From contig CAYZXU010000045.1 in NCBI GenBank assembly GCA_964482535.1, forward strand, positions 1-18,901: a stretch of 18,901 bases of DNA. Direction: 5' to 3'. The stretch comes from CAYZXU01 sp964482535 (GTDB lineage: Bacteria > Desulfobacterota > Desulfobacteria > Desulfobacterales > BuS5). Under the pieces are notes generated by a model that saw only the letters and a list, made by a program, of their open reading frames with translations, had not been told where the DNA came from and made no database searches. Positions 1 through 7,429 of the stretch are shown here, piece by piece. A program made the position numbers and the translations under genes. Numbering within the stretch: position 1 is the first letter of the stretch; each line of letters starts with the position of its first letter.

Positions 1-27
1 GCTCATAATCTACTGTCCAATTGATCT

Positions 28-214
28 CGACTTTTTACGAGACCATCAAAATTAATGCACTCGTAAAAAGTCGTCATTCCCGAGGAGGCAGGAATCCATG
101 TAGTAGGGCACGATGCATAGTGCCCCTTGTATTTAAAAAGACTGGATTCCCATCTTCATGGGAATGACAGCGCAGGGGCAAGATTCGACTTTTTACGAGA
201 GCATCATTATTAAT
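28..214. repeat. MITE-like palindromic repeat with flanking direct repeats
   Basis: CTCGTAAAAAGTCG at 60-73 is the exact inverse of CGACTTTTTACGAG at 186-199. Inside it, GTCATTCCC (73-81) pairs with GGGAATGAC (160-168), GGAATCCA (91-98) pairs with TGGATTCC (143-150), and GGGCAC (106-111) pairs with GTGCCC (120-125). The segment therefore folds into a long interrupted hairpin. A further copy of the terminal motif at 28-41 makes 28-56 and 186-214 a direct repeat (26 of 29 identical). The GTCATTCCC...GGAATCCA core resembles a dispersed repeat common in proteobacterial, notably deltaproteobacterial, genomes. That family link is from memory, not a search. No transposase is encoded. It lies about 100 nt past the end of the minus-strand lipoprotein cluster and could help stop transcription. 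I see nothing else between 215 and 294. Confidence 0.7.
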
Positions 215-294
215 AAAGGTAAAAAGAGTATCAAATCATGTGCGACGAACTATAAATCATATTTTCAGAATCAAGATCACCTGTATAAGAAAGT

Positions 295-831
295 TTATTC
301 ACTGTGTTTTGACAAAGCACTCATGAAATCAGCTTTTTTTACAAGATTTTTATAAGCGTAAGGAGCTAAATCTTTGAGATCAACATTTGAACCATTCATA
401 CGTCCCCAAACATCAAAAGAACCTATAGCCTCACTGCTGCCGGTGTTGTAAACATCAATAAAAACATGAACATCTGTATATGACCCGTCGCAGGCTTTAA
501 GAGTTCTCCATTTAGCGTTTCGAATTACTATTACCTTATCAACCGATAAGCGTTTATTCCGTGTTAGATAATCACCTTTATAGAAAATTGAAACAGGGAT
601 GCCCTGTTGTTTAAGTTCAGTGGCAAGGGCAGGAAGAAAAGCGGTCTCATGTTTTTTTACCCATTGGCAAGGTGTCATAATACCACAATTAGCCGGTGAT
701 TCGCACACTACAGATTCAAAATTATATGTTGGAATACTTGGCAGCTCAGTCAGCTTTGGCAAAGTTGCACATGAACACATAAACATCGCACTGCATATAA
801 CAAATAACAAAATAATGGTTTGTTTTTTCAT
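295..831 (-). CDS. Small predicted lipoprotein of unknown function
   Basis: This encodes 178 residues with a lipoprotein signal peptide: a KKQ start, a hydrophobic segment at about 6-18 and a lipobox ending at Cys21 (MCSC-A). The residue after the Cys is Ala, which would favour outer-membrane sorting by the usual Lol +2 rule. The mature part has several cysteines (a CESPANC stretch, TPCQW and KACDG) and mixed alpha/beta character. Its layout vaguely recalls small lipoproteins of the Sbal_3080 type, where a C-x-C-rich head is followed by a 'fxxxLxxxGixvxxy' element. I could not establish this. It is the last gene of the minus-strand cluster, 13 nt after the COG3014-like gene, with an AAGGG ribosome binding site. 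It is probably co-transcribed and works in the envelope. No function is assigned. Confidence 0.8.
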   Translation of the reverse strand: MKKQTIILLFVICSAMFMCSCATLPKLTELPSIPTYNFESVVCESPANCGIMTPCQWVKKHETAFLPALATELKQQGIPVSIFYKGDYLTRNKRLSVDKVIVIRNAKWRTLKACDGSYTDVHVFIDVYNTGSSEAIGSFDVWGRMNGSNVDLKDLAPYAYKNLVKKADFMSALSKHSE

Positions 832-844
832 ATTTAAACCCTTT

Positions 845-2278
845 TCATATTTTTTGTCCCTTTTTATTCTTAACCACTACAGGGGGGATAACCAGGATGA
901 CGTTCAGTGGTTTTTCTTCAGATATGTTTGCTTCAATCTCATATGCCCTCTTTTTTAGAATTAAATCATAATGTGCTATTTTGATTTTGTGGCTGCCTGT
1001 TTTAAGGTTAAGCGGTACAAGGATTAATTCTTCCGGCAGCAATCTCCAACAGCGAATGTCGGCTTCAACCTTTGTGGCTGCAGCAATACCTTTTGCAATT
1101 AAACCAACGGCCAATATGGCCAAACCGCCATATCCACCCACATCATCTGCACTATCAATCAGCGAATCACCAAAAGAGTCGGAAAAACCCTTGAACGCCG
1201 CTTGACTGGCGAGAACATTATCCATTTGACGCCCTCCACGGGTTGTCGCCTGATGAGCGATGTCGGCGAATCCTTTAATTTCATCCATCCATACCAAGTC
1301 ATCAATTAAAAATTCGTAATGATTTGCTTCAGTATTAGGAGCTTTTACAATAGCTCTGTTTTCTCCGTATTGGCCATATCTTTGTTTAACCGGGGACTTG
1401 CCTGTCCATAACAGCAGTAATGTGTTGAAGTTTTCCTGTATCGGTTTGCAATAGGACATTTTCAATGTGCTAATGGATTCGGCAAGTTCTTTATCGATAT
1501 TTTTTAATTTGTCGGCAACATCTTTTTTTTCTTTCTCGCTGGCTTTCTTGTTATTCTGTACCTGTTTAAGCAATTCCTGTTTTCTGCCCATAATCGGCTT
1601 TACTTGAGGGTGAGTCTGCTGGAAAGAAGATAACGCCAGTTCTATAGACCTGGCGTGCATATCGTCTTGATCACGCCATGAATAACAATATGCCTCAAGT
1701 AGCTGCAATAAACCAAAATCAGAACGATACAACTGATTCACAACATCCGAATCAGCAAGCTGAGCGCTTTTAAAACAAGCCAAAGCGTTGTCAACATCAC
1801 CGCTGTCTAACAGCAGCAAACCTAAAAACAAATATAAACAAGAACGTTCATATGGATCACCCTTGTATACTTTAGAAGATTCGGCTCCCCACAAGCTAAC
1901 TGCTTTTTTCTCGGACTTGGCATCATAAAAGCCGCGCAATAAAACCTCTGTCTGCATAAATATCCGTTTTGCTTTATCTATATCGCCAACAGCCCAGTAA
2001 CATGTGCCAAGCTCACAAAGATATAGCGGAGAATTAACTGTCATATCTGCGATAAGTAAATTGTATATATCAATTGCCTGTTCAAATTGTCCGGCATGAA
2101 AAAGCTTTCGAGCTTCTGTCGCTCTTACTTCAAGCTGATTTAGTTCTTTAGCAGATATTTTTTTGAGTTCCTTTTGATTTTCAGCACCGGCAGCAACGAC
2201 AGGCATCGTGAAACAAATTGCTATAATAATGGAAAGAACTTTCCAACTTTTTATTATAGAATATAATCTAAAAGTCAT
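845..2278 (-). CDS. COG3014-like exported TPR protein
   Basis: This encodes 477 residues. An N-terminal hydrophobic segment (about 13-30) ends in VVAAGA, consistent with a Sec signal peptide. No lipobox Cys is well placed, although a Cys sits at 22 inside the segment. Residues 50-185 contain TPR-like helical pairs (FHAGQFEQAIDIYN; GDIDKAKRIF; GDVDNALACF). The block YKGDPYERSCLYL at about 138-150, and the later ADIRCWRLLPEEL followed by a TGSHK turn (about 406-431), match what I remember of the COG3014 family. Members of that family are often encoded next to lpoB and ycfL homologues. A charged coiled-coil-like stretch lies at about 229-270, and a Gly/Ala hydrophobic stretch at 380-401. The start has a GGGAG ribosome binding site. 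It sits 16 nt downstream of the YcfL-like gene, so shared transcription is likely. The molecular function of the family is unknown. A role in envelope or peptidoglycan maintenance is inferred from the neighbours. Confidence 0.75.
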   Translation of the reverse strand: MTFRLYSIIKSWKVLSIIIAICFTMPVVAAGAENQKELKKISAKELNQLEVRATEARKLFHAGQFEQAIDIYNLLIADMTVNSPLYLCELGTCYWAVGDIDKAKRIFMQTEVLLRGFYDAKSEKKAVSLWGAESSKVYKGDPYERSCLYLFLGLLLLDSGDVDNALACFKSAQLADSDVVNQLYRSDFGLLQLLEAYCYSWRDQDDMHARSIELALSSFQQTHPQVKPIMGRKQELLKQVQNNKKASEKEKKDVADKLKNIDKELAESISTLKMSYCKPIQENFNTLLLLWTGKSPVKQRYGQYGENRAIVKAPNTEANHYEFLIDDLVWMDEIKGFADIAHQATTRGGRQMDNVLASQAAFKGFSDSFGDSLIDSADDVGGYGGLAILAVGLIAKGIAAATKVEADIRCWRLLPEELILVPLNLKTGSHKIKIAHYDLILKKRAYEIEANISEEKPLNVILVIPPVVVKNKKGQKI

Positions 2279-2294
2279 AATATGTTCTCCCTGC

Positions 2295-2780
2295 TTATTT
2301 AATGAGCTCAGAAAGCATTAATTGATAGTGACGCGCTTCTTTAACTGGACAAACAACTCGATAATGGGCAGTATCTCCACGCACTATACGAACTGTCTGC
2401 CAATTCGTTTCGTAAACAGGTGCGCCAGTTGGTCCGGCAGACTGTATTGGGGCATTATAGAAGGTTGCTTTTACAGATAATACAATCGGAGGGCCTTTGA
2501 GATCCCAAAAATGTTGTCCCCCACGATTTCGCACTCCAAGTTCGACCAAAGGAAATCCGGCTTCATTGGTTGTTTTCTTTTCATAAACGATTTCAATGTA
2601 GTCGCATACTGAACGTGTGCCCAGGATAGTATATTTATCCGGGCGAACAAAGCCAACTTGAGGTTCTCCTGCCAGCCTGCTTTGAGCTACGCGCTCGGTT
2701 TTATACACAGCTTTGCACCCGGAAATCATTACAAAAAAAATTAACAAAATAAATAATTTTTCAGTTATTTTCATATACAT
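2295..2780 (-). CDS. YcfL-family (DUF1425) lipoprotein
   Basis: This encodes 161 residues with a lipoprotein signal peptide: a basic start, a hydrophobic core at about 9-20 and lipobox MISGC with Cys22. The rest is beta-rich, including the segments VELGVRNRGG, LSVKATFYN and ETNWQTVRIVRGDT. This pattern (paired 'xVqvxvrNrsgxxqxlxYrfxWyDxxG' strands followed by WqxvxlxpgxxxxixxxAP) is that of the YcfL/DUF1425 family. The gene lies directly downstream of an LpoB-like gene, as ycfL neighbours lpoB (ycfM) in Escherichia coli, which strengthens the call. An AGGAG site lies 7 nt before the chosen ATG. A second in-frame ATG two codons later is possible. YcfL has no firmly known biochemical role. Action in the periplasm or outer membrane with the LpoB-like protein is inferred. 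Confidence 0.75.
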   Translation of the reverse strand: MYMKITEKLFILLIFFVMISGCKAVYKTERVAQSRLAGEPQVGFVRPDKYTILGTRSVCDYIEIVYEKKTTNEAGFPLVELGVRNRGGQHFWDLKGPPIVLSVKATFYNAPIQSAGPTGAPVYETNWQTVRIVRGDTAHYRVVCPVKEARHYQLMLSELIK

Positions 2781-2794
2781 TCAGATACTCCTTT

Positions 2795-3925
2795 CTATTT
2801 GTAAACAGCGCTGCGGTTTGTAACCTTCTTTGTTTCGTATTCACCTTCCCATAAAATTTCATTGGTGCGATAATCGACAAGCTGAAAAGTTACTAAAATG
2901 TAGTCGGAACGATTTCCACCTGCCGCTTTGTGGAGGCCTTTGACATCGCCGGTTAAAATAATATCAGCCCTGCCCAAACCGGTTTTAACCTTATTTTCCA
3001 TTTTAAGTAATTTGGAAAATGCAATATTCTGAGTTTTGGCATCTATTAACAAAACACTAAGTCGTTTGGCTGCATTAGGTTTTTTTTTCGTTTTAACTGT
3101 CGTACCTGTAACCATACCGGAAGAGCCCTTATCCAAAAGTAACGATCCTTTGTTAAGGTTTATATGTTCACTTTGGTTTATCGTCCACCCTATTATCGAA
3201 GCATCGGATTTTTGTAGTTCTTCATTGCTTATACTTTCGGCAAAAAATTCACCGGTGAGCCAGTAATCAACATTTTTATTTGTATCTGTTTTGCCATCAT
3301 TCGAGATGGAACTTAAAAAGGAAATTTTTCCACCGGCCTTTTCCAGAATTGCCGAACGTAACATAATCATGAAACTGTCAGCATTCATATCTGTCAAATT
3401 AACATTCTTAGGGGCAATAAGCCTTACTTTAACCGGTTTAGCAGCATTAGAAATAAGACGGGAAGCGACAAGCACATCAGCAGCGCTCGCAAGAGTTTTT
3501 TCCCACATATCTTCATCCTGCTCATTAATAATCATTTTTCTCATTCGCTGGCCGCCTTGGTTTTGCGAAAAAAATCTGACACGGCCATTTGCGTATTTTG
3601 CCAGCTCTGAACGAAGTTTTCTCGATAAAATGTCTTTGTCAAATATATAACATGTCGAATTTTGCATAGGGGCTATTGCTACACGAACAGGAGCTTCGGC
3701 ATTGGCAATTTCAGGAACAGACAATATTTCAGGGCACATTCTGGAAGCAATTGTCCGTATATCTGAACTTTCCAAAAAACTGCCGCCGATATTGTCAGCT
3801 TCATCCGGAGAGAGAATCCTCGTGTGGCTTGTCTGGGTTCCTATAGGCGTCGCGCAACCGGTCAAACACCCTGCTATCATTAAAAAAGAGATTAATATGC
3901 AACTTTGTTTTAACTTTACTGTCAT
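2795..3925 (-). CDS. LpoB-like lipoprotein, enlarged and probably internally duplicated
   Basis: This encodes 376 residues with a lipoprotein signal peptide (hydrophobic 9-21, lipobox LTGC with Cys24; Cys20 is a less likely alternative). The mature start carries an LpoB pattern: DIRTIASRMCPEIL, then VRVAIAPMQNST and the LSRKLRSELAKYANG helix ending in VRFFS (about 55-120). The C-terminus also fits: ADIILTGDVKGL, then TFQLVDYRTNEILWEGEYE (about 320-364). E. coli LpoB is about 213 residues and activates the peptidoglycan synthase PBP1B from the outer membrane. This protein is much longer. The middle repeats both halves in weaker form: VKVRLIAPKNV with SFMIMLRSAILEKAGG (about 165-204), and VDYWLTGEFFAE with LSVLLIDAKTQNIAFSKLLKME (about 219-310). 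That suggests an internal duplication. An AAGGAG site precedes the ATG. The YcfL-like gene follows after 14 nt. Confidence 0.72.
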   Translation of the reverse strand: MTVKLKQSCILISFLMIAGCLTGCATPIGTQTSHTRILSPDEADNIGGSFLESSDIRTIASRMCPEILSVPEIANAEAPVRVAIAPMQNSTCYIFDKDILSRKLRSELAKYANGRVRFFSQNQGGQRMRKMIINEQDEDMWEKTLASAADVLVASRLISNAAKPVKVRLIAPKNVNLTDMNADSFMIMLRSAILEKAGGKISFLSSISNDGKTDTNKNVDYWLTGEFFAESISNEELQKSDASIIGWTINQSEHINLNKGSLLLDKGSSGMVTGTTVKTKKKPNAAKRLSVLLIDAKTQNIAFSKLLKMENKVKTGLGRADIILTGDVKGLHKAAGGNRSDYILVTFQLVDYRTNEILWEGEYETKKVTNRSAVYK

Positions 3926-4007
3926 AATTATATTCTCCTTATTTTATTATATGGCTGTTACAAAAACTTTTTTTATACACGCATAGAGAGCAGCTATATC
4001 AGAAAAC

Positions 4008-4655
4008 TTATTGTTGTTTTGCTTGCTTGAGCATACTTTGTTTATTGGCGTGAAGCCTTTTTAACTCTTCATCAATCAGCATGGCAGCGACAGACAATAT
4101 GTCTTTATTTCCTTGTGCTGCCTTTCCCATGAGCCCCCATATTGAGAATCCCGTCAAACTGTAATTGAGAGTTTCCTTGATTTGACCAAGTAATGTTTCT
4201 GTTGCTGTATCGGTGATTGTAATATCTAATTTATAAGTATAACTGCCCATAAGCGGGACAGGCAGTACAACTGAAGGAACGGCCATCAAAATATCCCAGG
4301 CAATTATAGGTCCTATATTGGGGCCCAAATTTATTACATAAGTCCCTTTAATTTCATAAGCCGGATCCACATCATCAAGGTTGTAGCCCCATTGATTTAG
4401 CTCTGCGATCAAGTCATTGGCCTTAGGCTGCGTTGGTTCATAATTAGAATCGTTGTCGCAAACCGATCCACTCATAGCAGGCACATTGATTGTTTTGTAC
4501 ACCTGCTTAATATAGGTTGGCTGGATAGCTTTGGTTTGATCAAGCAGGTTCTCATTTATCCCTTTTCTTTTTATGCTTTGCGTGCTGCACCCTGTCAAAT
4601 ATAAACAGGTTGCTATAATTAATATCGATAGAAGCTGTGTTCGCTTTTGTAGCAT
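4008..4655 (-). CDS. Predicted lipoprotein of unknown function
   Basis: This encodes 215 residues with a clear lipoprotein signal peptide: MLQKR, a hydrophobic run at about 8-20 and lipobox LTGC with Cys23, followed by Ser. The mature domain has a region predicted to be alpha/beta (YEIKGTYVINLG), a hydrophobic segment with glycine and proline (about 116-137), a beta strand pair (YTYKLDITITDTATETLLG) and a Lys/Gln-rich tail. I do not recognise a family. It is the first gene of the minus-strand cluster, with a strong AAAGGAG ribosome binding site. The next gene starts 82 nt downstream, the largest gap in the cluster, so an internal promoter for the LpoB-like group is possible. Envelope location is well supported, but function is not. 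Confidence 0.8.
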   Translation of the reverse strand: MLQKRTQLLSILIIATCLYLTGCSTQSIKRKGINENLLDQTKAIQPTYIKQVYKTINVPAMSGSVCDNDSNYEPTQPKANDLIAELNQWGYNLDDVDPAYEIKGTYVINLGPNIGPIIAWDILMAVPSVVLPVPLMGSYTYKLDITITDTATETLLGQIKETLNYSLTGFSIWGLMGKAAQGNKDILSVAAMLIDEELKRLHANKQSMLKQAKQQ

Positions 4656-4987
4656 AAAGTCTCTCCTTTATGAAAAATTTGGATTAATATACCAAATAAC
4701 CACAAAAAAATATATCAAACTAAGGAAAGTAAATGCAAGACAATTAAAAAAAACCGAGTTTAGGGGCTGTGTTCCCAAGGTGCAAAAATATCTTGATATT
4801 CCTGTGGGTTCGCGTCTTGCCGGTCAGGCACCTTAATACTTAAAATTGCCAACTTGTTTTTTGCGAACCCTAAAGATTTTTTAAATTAAACCGATATTAA
4901 AATAAAGATTTTTTTAGATGTTTTTTTAAATACAGGTTTTTTTTGGTTATCAGCGTTTTTAATAAAAGACTTAATTAGCTTAACTAT
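4656..4987. other. Divergent AT-rich intergenic region with a structured segment
   Basis: These 332 nt separate the minus-strand lipoprotein cluster from the plus-strand signalling operon and must hold promoters for both. No confident sigma70 or sigma54 promoter could be picked on either strand. At 4777-4834 a more GC-rich island stands out: AAGGTGC (4777-4783) pairs with GCACCTT (4828-4834) and encloses a small hairpin, AATATC/GATATT (4787-4800). A second possible stem is TGCC/GGCA (4818-4830). On the minus strand the island is followed by a run of eight T (4746-4753). From 4850 to 4987 the sequence is very T- and A-rich, with several runs of 7-8 T. No convincing coding sequence was seen. 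Confidence 0.5.
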
Positions 4988-6982
4988 GTGATTCTTATGA
5001 AAAAAATATTAGTAGTAGATAATAATCCGGTAATATTAAGATCAGTTGGGCATTTTCTCGAAAAGAAAGGTCATTTTGTATTAACGGCAAATGACGGTCT
5101 TATGGCTTTGGAGATATTACAAAATAGTATCCCTGACATTATTTTTATAGATCTTGTGATGCCGAACATAGATGGTAAAAAATTATGCAGGATTATTCGT
5201 CAAAAGTCCGAATTGAACAATTCGGATATTTATATTCTGTCAGCCATTGCGAGAGAAGAAAAAATTGATTTTAAGGAACTCGGAGTAAACGGGTTTATTG
5301 CAAAGGGTCCTTTTGGCATAATGAAAGAAAATATTCTTTCAGTGGTTGAGCAAAACGTTACGGATAAAAAATTTGAGTCGGATAATATAATCGGCATTGA
5401 AGAAATTTACGCACGGGATATTACCAAAGAGCTTCTTGCTGAGAAAAAGCATCTTGAAGTTATACTGGAGAGCATGGATGAAGGAGTAATGGAAATTACC
5501 TTTGATGCAAAGGTGGTCTATGCCAATCCGGCTGTTTTATCCATTATTGGAATGCCTGAAGAAAAACTGCTTGGTTCAGTTTTTTTTGAGCTTTTAAACA
5601 ATGAGACCGGCTTCATAATTAAAAAAATGCTTGATACTTTAATAGCTGAATTAAAGCCGGTTAACAGTGATAGACCTTTGAATTTTTTTAAAAGACAGGT
5701 TGAGCTTAAAATGCTTTCCTTTCCGGGTGAAGAGAAGGCAGGTATTATTATTAAAGACGTTACTGAAAAGATAAGAAGAACACTCCAACTGGAACGTGCT
5801 AAAAAAATGGAGGCGCTTGGGACGCTTGCAGCCGGAATTGCCCATGATTTCAACAACCTTCTTATGGGTATAAGAGGCTATGCTTTCCTGATAGCTCTTA
5901 AAGAAGCCGGCAGCAACAGGTACGCTTCAGCGCTTAAAGGGATTGAAAAACTGGTACAAAGCGGATCCCATCTGACGGCAGGGCTTTTAGGGTATTCCAG
6001 TAAAAAAAAATATGAAGCAGGCTTTGAAGATATAAACGTTTTGATAAAGGAAGCATGTGAAATATTTGGAAGAACCAGAAAGCAGGTTAATATTCATTTG
6101 GAACTTGATAATGGTCTGAATAGAGTTAATGTGGAAAAGGTTCAGATAGAGCAGATTCTCTTTAACCTGTTAATCAATGCTGCTGATTCCATGCCTGAAG
6201 GAGGAGATCTTTTTTTGAGCACTAAAAACACATCAGATTATGAAATCGGCAAAAATATATATATCGACAAGCCTGGCTCTTATGTTCAGCTAACCGTGCG
6301 AGATGTCGGAACAGGTATGGAGAAAGCTGTAATGGAAAGGATGTTCGATCCTTTTTTTACAACAAAAGAGGTGGGAAGGGGCACCGGTCTTGGTCTTGCT
6401 TCTGTTTACGGGATTATTAAGGCTCATGGGGGGTACATTGACGTGGATTCGGCAATCGGTTCAGGGACAACTTTTAATATATATCTTCCGGCATCAAAAG
6501 AGATTAAAAATATACTCCATGCTAAAAAAACAGATGAGGATAAAGTTATGAAAGGCAGAGAAACTTTACTGTTTGTGGATGATGAAGAAATGATAAGAGA
6601 GGTTGGCTCAAAGATTCTTGAAAATCTGGGCTACAGGGTTCTTACAGCGAAAAATGGCAGGGAAGCTGTAGATATTTTTAAAGATAACAAAGAGGATATA
6701 AGCCTTATTCTTCTGGATCTGATTATGCCGGATATGGGAGGGAGCAGGGCTTTTGATATTTTAAAAGGTATAGATCAAGGGGTGAAAATAATTCTTTTGA
6801 GCGGGTATAGCTCTGACGGTGAAGTTGATGGTCTTTTGAAACGCGGATGCGATGATTTTGTTCAAAAGCCTTTTAATATAAAAGAACTGTCAAAAAAAAT
6901 ACGTATGCTTCTTGATAATAACGGGCACATGGGAACGGTTTACAGTTCAGATTTGCCGGCAACTGTAAACTGTCAACTGTAA
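4988..6982 (+). CDS. Hybrid histidine kinase, REC-PAS-HisKA-HATPase-REC
   Basis: This encodes 664 residues counted from a GTG. ATG at 4997 (MKKILVVDNN) is equally plausible, since neither has a clear ribosome binding site. There is no transmembrane segment, so it should be cytoplasmic. The N-terminal receiver (about 4-122) has phospho-accepting Asp55 in FIDLVMP and Lys106, followed by Gly instead of the usual Pro. A PAS domain spans about 150-257. The HisKA H-box HDFNN carries His286 and the N-box has LLINAAD (Asn397). Glycine-rich ATP-lid motifs are DVGTGM and GRGTGLGL (about 439-470). The C-terminal receiver has DD531-532, Asp577 and Lys627. The last ~17 residues are encoded by an inverted repeat. 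The gene heads the che-like operon, 22 nt before cheW. It may act as an output or modulating kinase for the CheA pathway. That coupling is inferred. Confidence 0.9.
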   Translation: MILMKKILVVDNNPVILRSVGHFLEKKGHFVLTANDGLMALEILQNSIPDIIFIDLVMPNIDGKKLCRIIRQKSELNNSDIYILSAIAREEKIDFKELGVNGFIAKGPFGIMKENILSVVEQNVTDKKFESDNIIGIEEIYARDITKELLAEKKHLEVILESMDEGVMEITFDAKVVYANPAVLSIIGMPEEKLLGSVFFELLNNETGFIIKKMLDTLIAELKPVNSDRPLNFFKRQVELKMLSFPGEEKAGIIIKDVTEKIRRTLQLERAKKMEALGTLAAGIAHDFNNLLMGIRGYAFLIALKEAGSNRYASALKGIEKLVQSGSHLTAGLLGYSSKKKYEAGFEDINVLIKEACEIFGRTRKQVNIHLELDNGLNRVNVEKVQIEQILFNLLINAADSMPEGGDLFLSTKNTSDYEIGKNIYIDKPGSYVQLTVRDVGTGMEKAVMERMFDPFFTTKEVGRGTGLGLASVYGIIKAHGGYIDVDSAIGSGTTFNIYLPASKEIKNILHAKKTDEDKVMKGRETLLFVDDEEMIREVGSKILENLGYRVLTAKNGREAVDIFKDNKEDISLILLDLIMPDMGGSRAFDILKGIDQGVKIILLSGYSSDGEVDGLLKRGCDDFVQKPFNIKELSKKIRMLLDNNGHMGTVYSSDLPATVNCQL

Positions 6983-6990
6983 ACCGTTTT
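6934..6990 (+). repeat. 14-bp perfect inverted repeat across the kinase stop codon
   Basis: AACGGTTTACAGTT (6934-6947) is the exact inverse of AACTGTAAACCGTT (6975-6988), which runs on into TTTTT. An extra partial copy, AACTGTAAAC, lies at 6961-6970. The right arm contains the kinase stop (6980-6982), so the repeat encodes the end of the protein. The stem followed by a short T run resembles an intrinsic terminator or attenuator, yet the cheW ribosome binding site AGGAG follows at once. Partial read-through or mRNA processing is therefore more likely than full termination. It could also be a small mobile repeat that landed in the gene end. Confidence 0.65.
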
Positions 6991-7004
6991 TACAGGAGCT
7001 GATT

Positions 7005-7427
7005 ATGGATAATGAAATACTTATATTAAAGTTTGGCATGGATGGGGAACAGCTTGCCCTAAAGGTGTCGGATATTCAAGAGGTGAACAGGGTACCGGAA
7101 ATTTTACCGGCAAATGGGAATAACAGATCAATTACAGGATTTATAAATCTTCATGGAAAAATTGTGCCGGTTGTCAGTGATAAAGATATTTATGATGTTA
7201 ACTCACAGGGTATGAGAAAAGATCTGTTTATTGCATTAAAAACTGAAAACAGCCCTGTTTGTATTCTCGTTGATGAACTGTCGGGTTTTTATAAAATTAA
7301 TAATACGGCAGATAAGGAGAATATACAGATTAAAAATGGGCAAAAGTACGGCCGTACAATATTCACTGAAACAGGCAGGATGTTTTCACTTTTAGATCCA
7401 GATTATTTTACATTAGAAGATAGATAA
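7005..7427 (+). CDS. CheW-like coupling protein (WspB/FrzA-like position)
   Basis: This encodes 140 residues, essentially a single CheW domain. It has ILILKFGMDGEQLALKVSDIQEV at the start, where CheW domains place the first beta strands. ITGFINLHGKIVPVVS (about 44-59) is the conserved 'G.i.lRG.ivPv.dl' element, with HGK replacing the usual RGK. VCILVDELSGFYKI (about 85-98) matches the 'gl.vD.v..v..i' strand. CheW proteins join chemoreceptors to CheA at the membrane. An AGGAG site lies just upstream of the ATG, and cheR follows after 2 nt. It is one of two CheW proteins in the operon, the usual arrangement in Wsp and Frz pathways, where each coupler has a distinct role. Which coupler binds which partner cannot be read from the sequence. 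Confidence 0.88.
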   Translation: MDNEILILKFGMDGEQLALKVSDIQEVNRVPEILPANGNNRSITGFINLHGKIVPVVSDKDIYDVNSQGMRKDLFIALKTENSPVCILVDELSGFYKINNTADKENIQIKNGQKYGRTIFTETGRMFSLLDPDYFTLEDR

Positions 7428-7429
7428 AC

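Noticed and set aside
158..355. 65-codon plus-strand frame starting inside the palindromic repeat
   Set aside because: It begins in the repeat, has no ribosome binding site, runs into the antisense of the lipoprotein gene and shows no family features.
599..958. Plus-strand frames inside the lipoprotein cluster, also 981-1205, 3036-3266, 3291-3650 and 3702-3986
   Set aside because: They are antisense to well-supported exported proteins with ribosome binding sites, and their products look like random hydrophobic or Ser-rich translations.
4777..4834. Possible cyclic-di-GMP (GEMM) riboswitch before the signalling operon
   Set aside because: The conserved GGGACGCAAAGCC-type core is missing on both strands.
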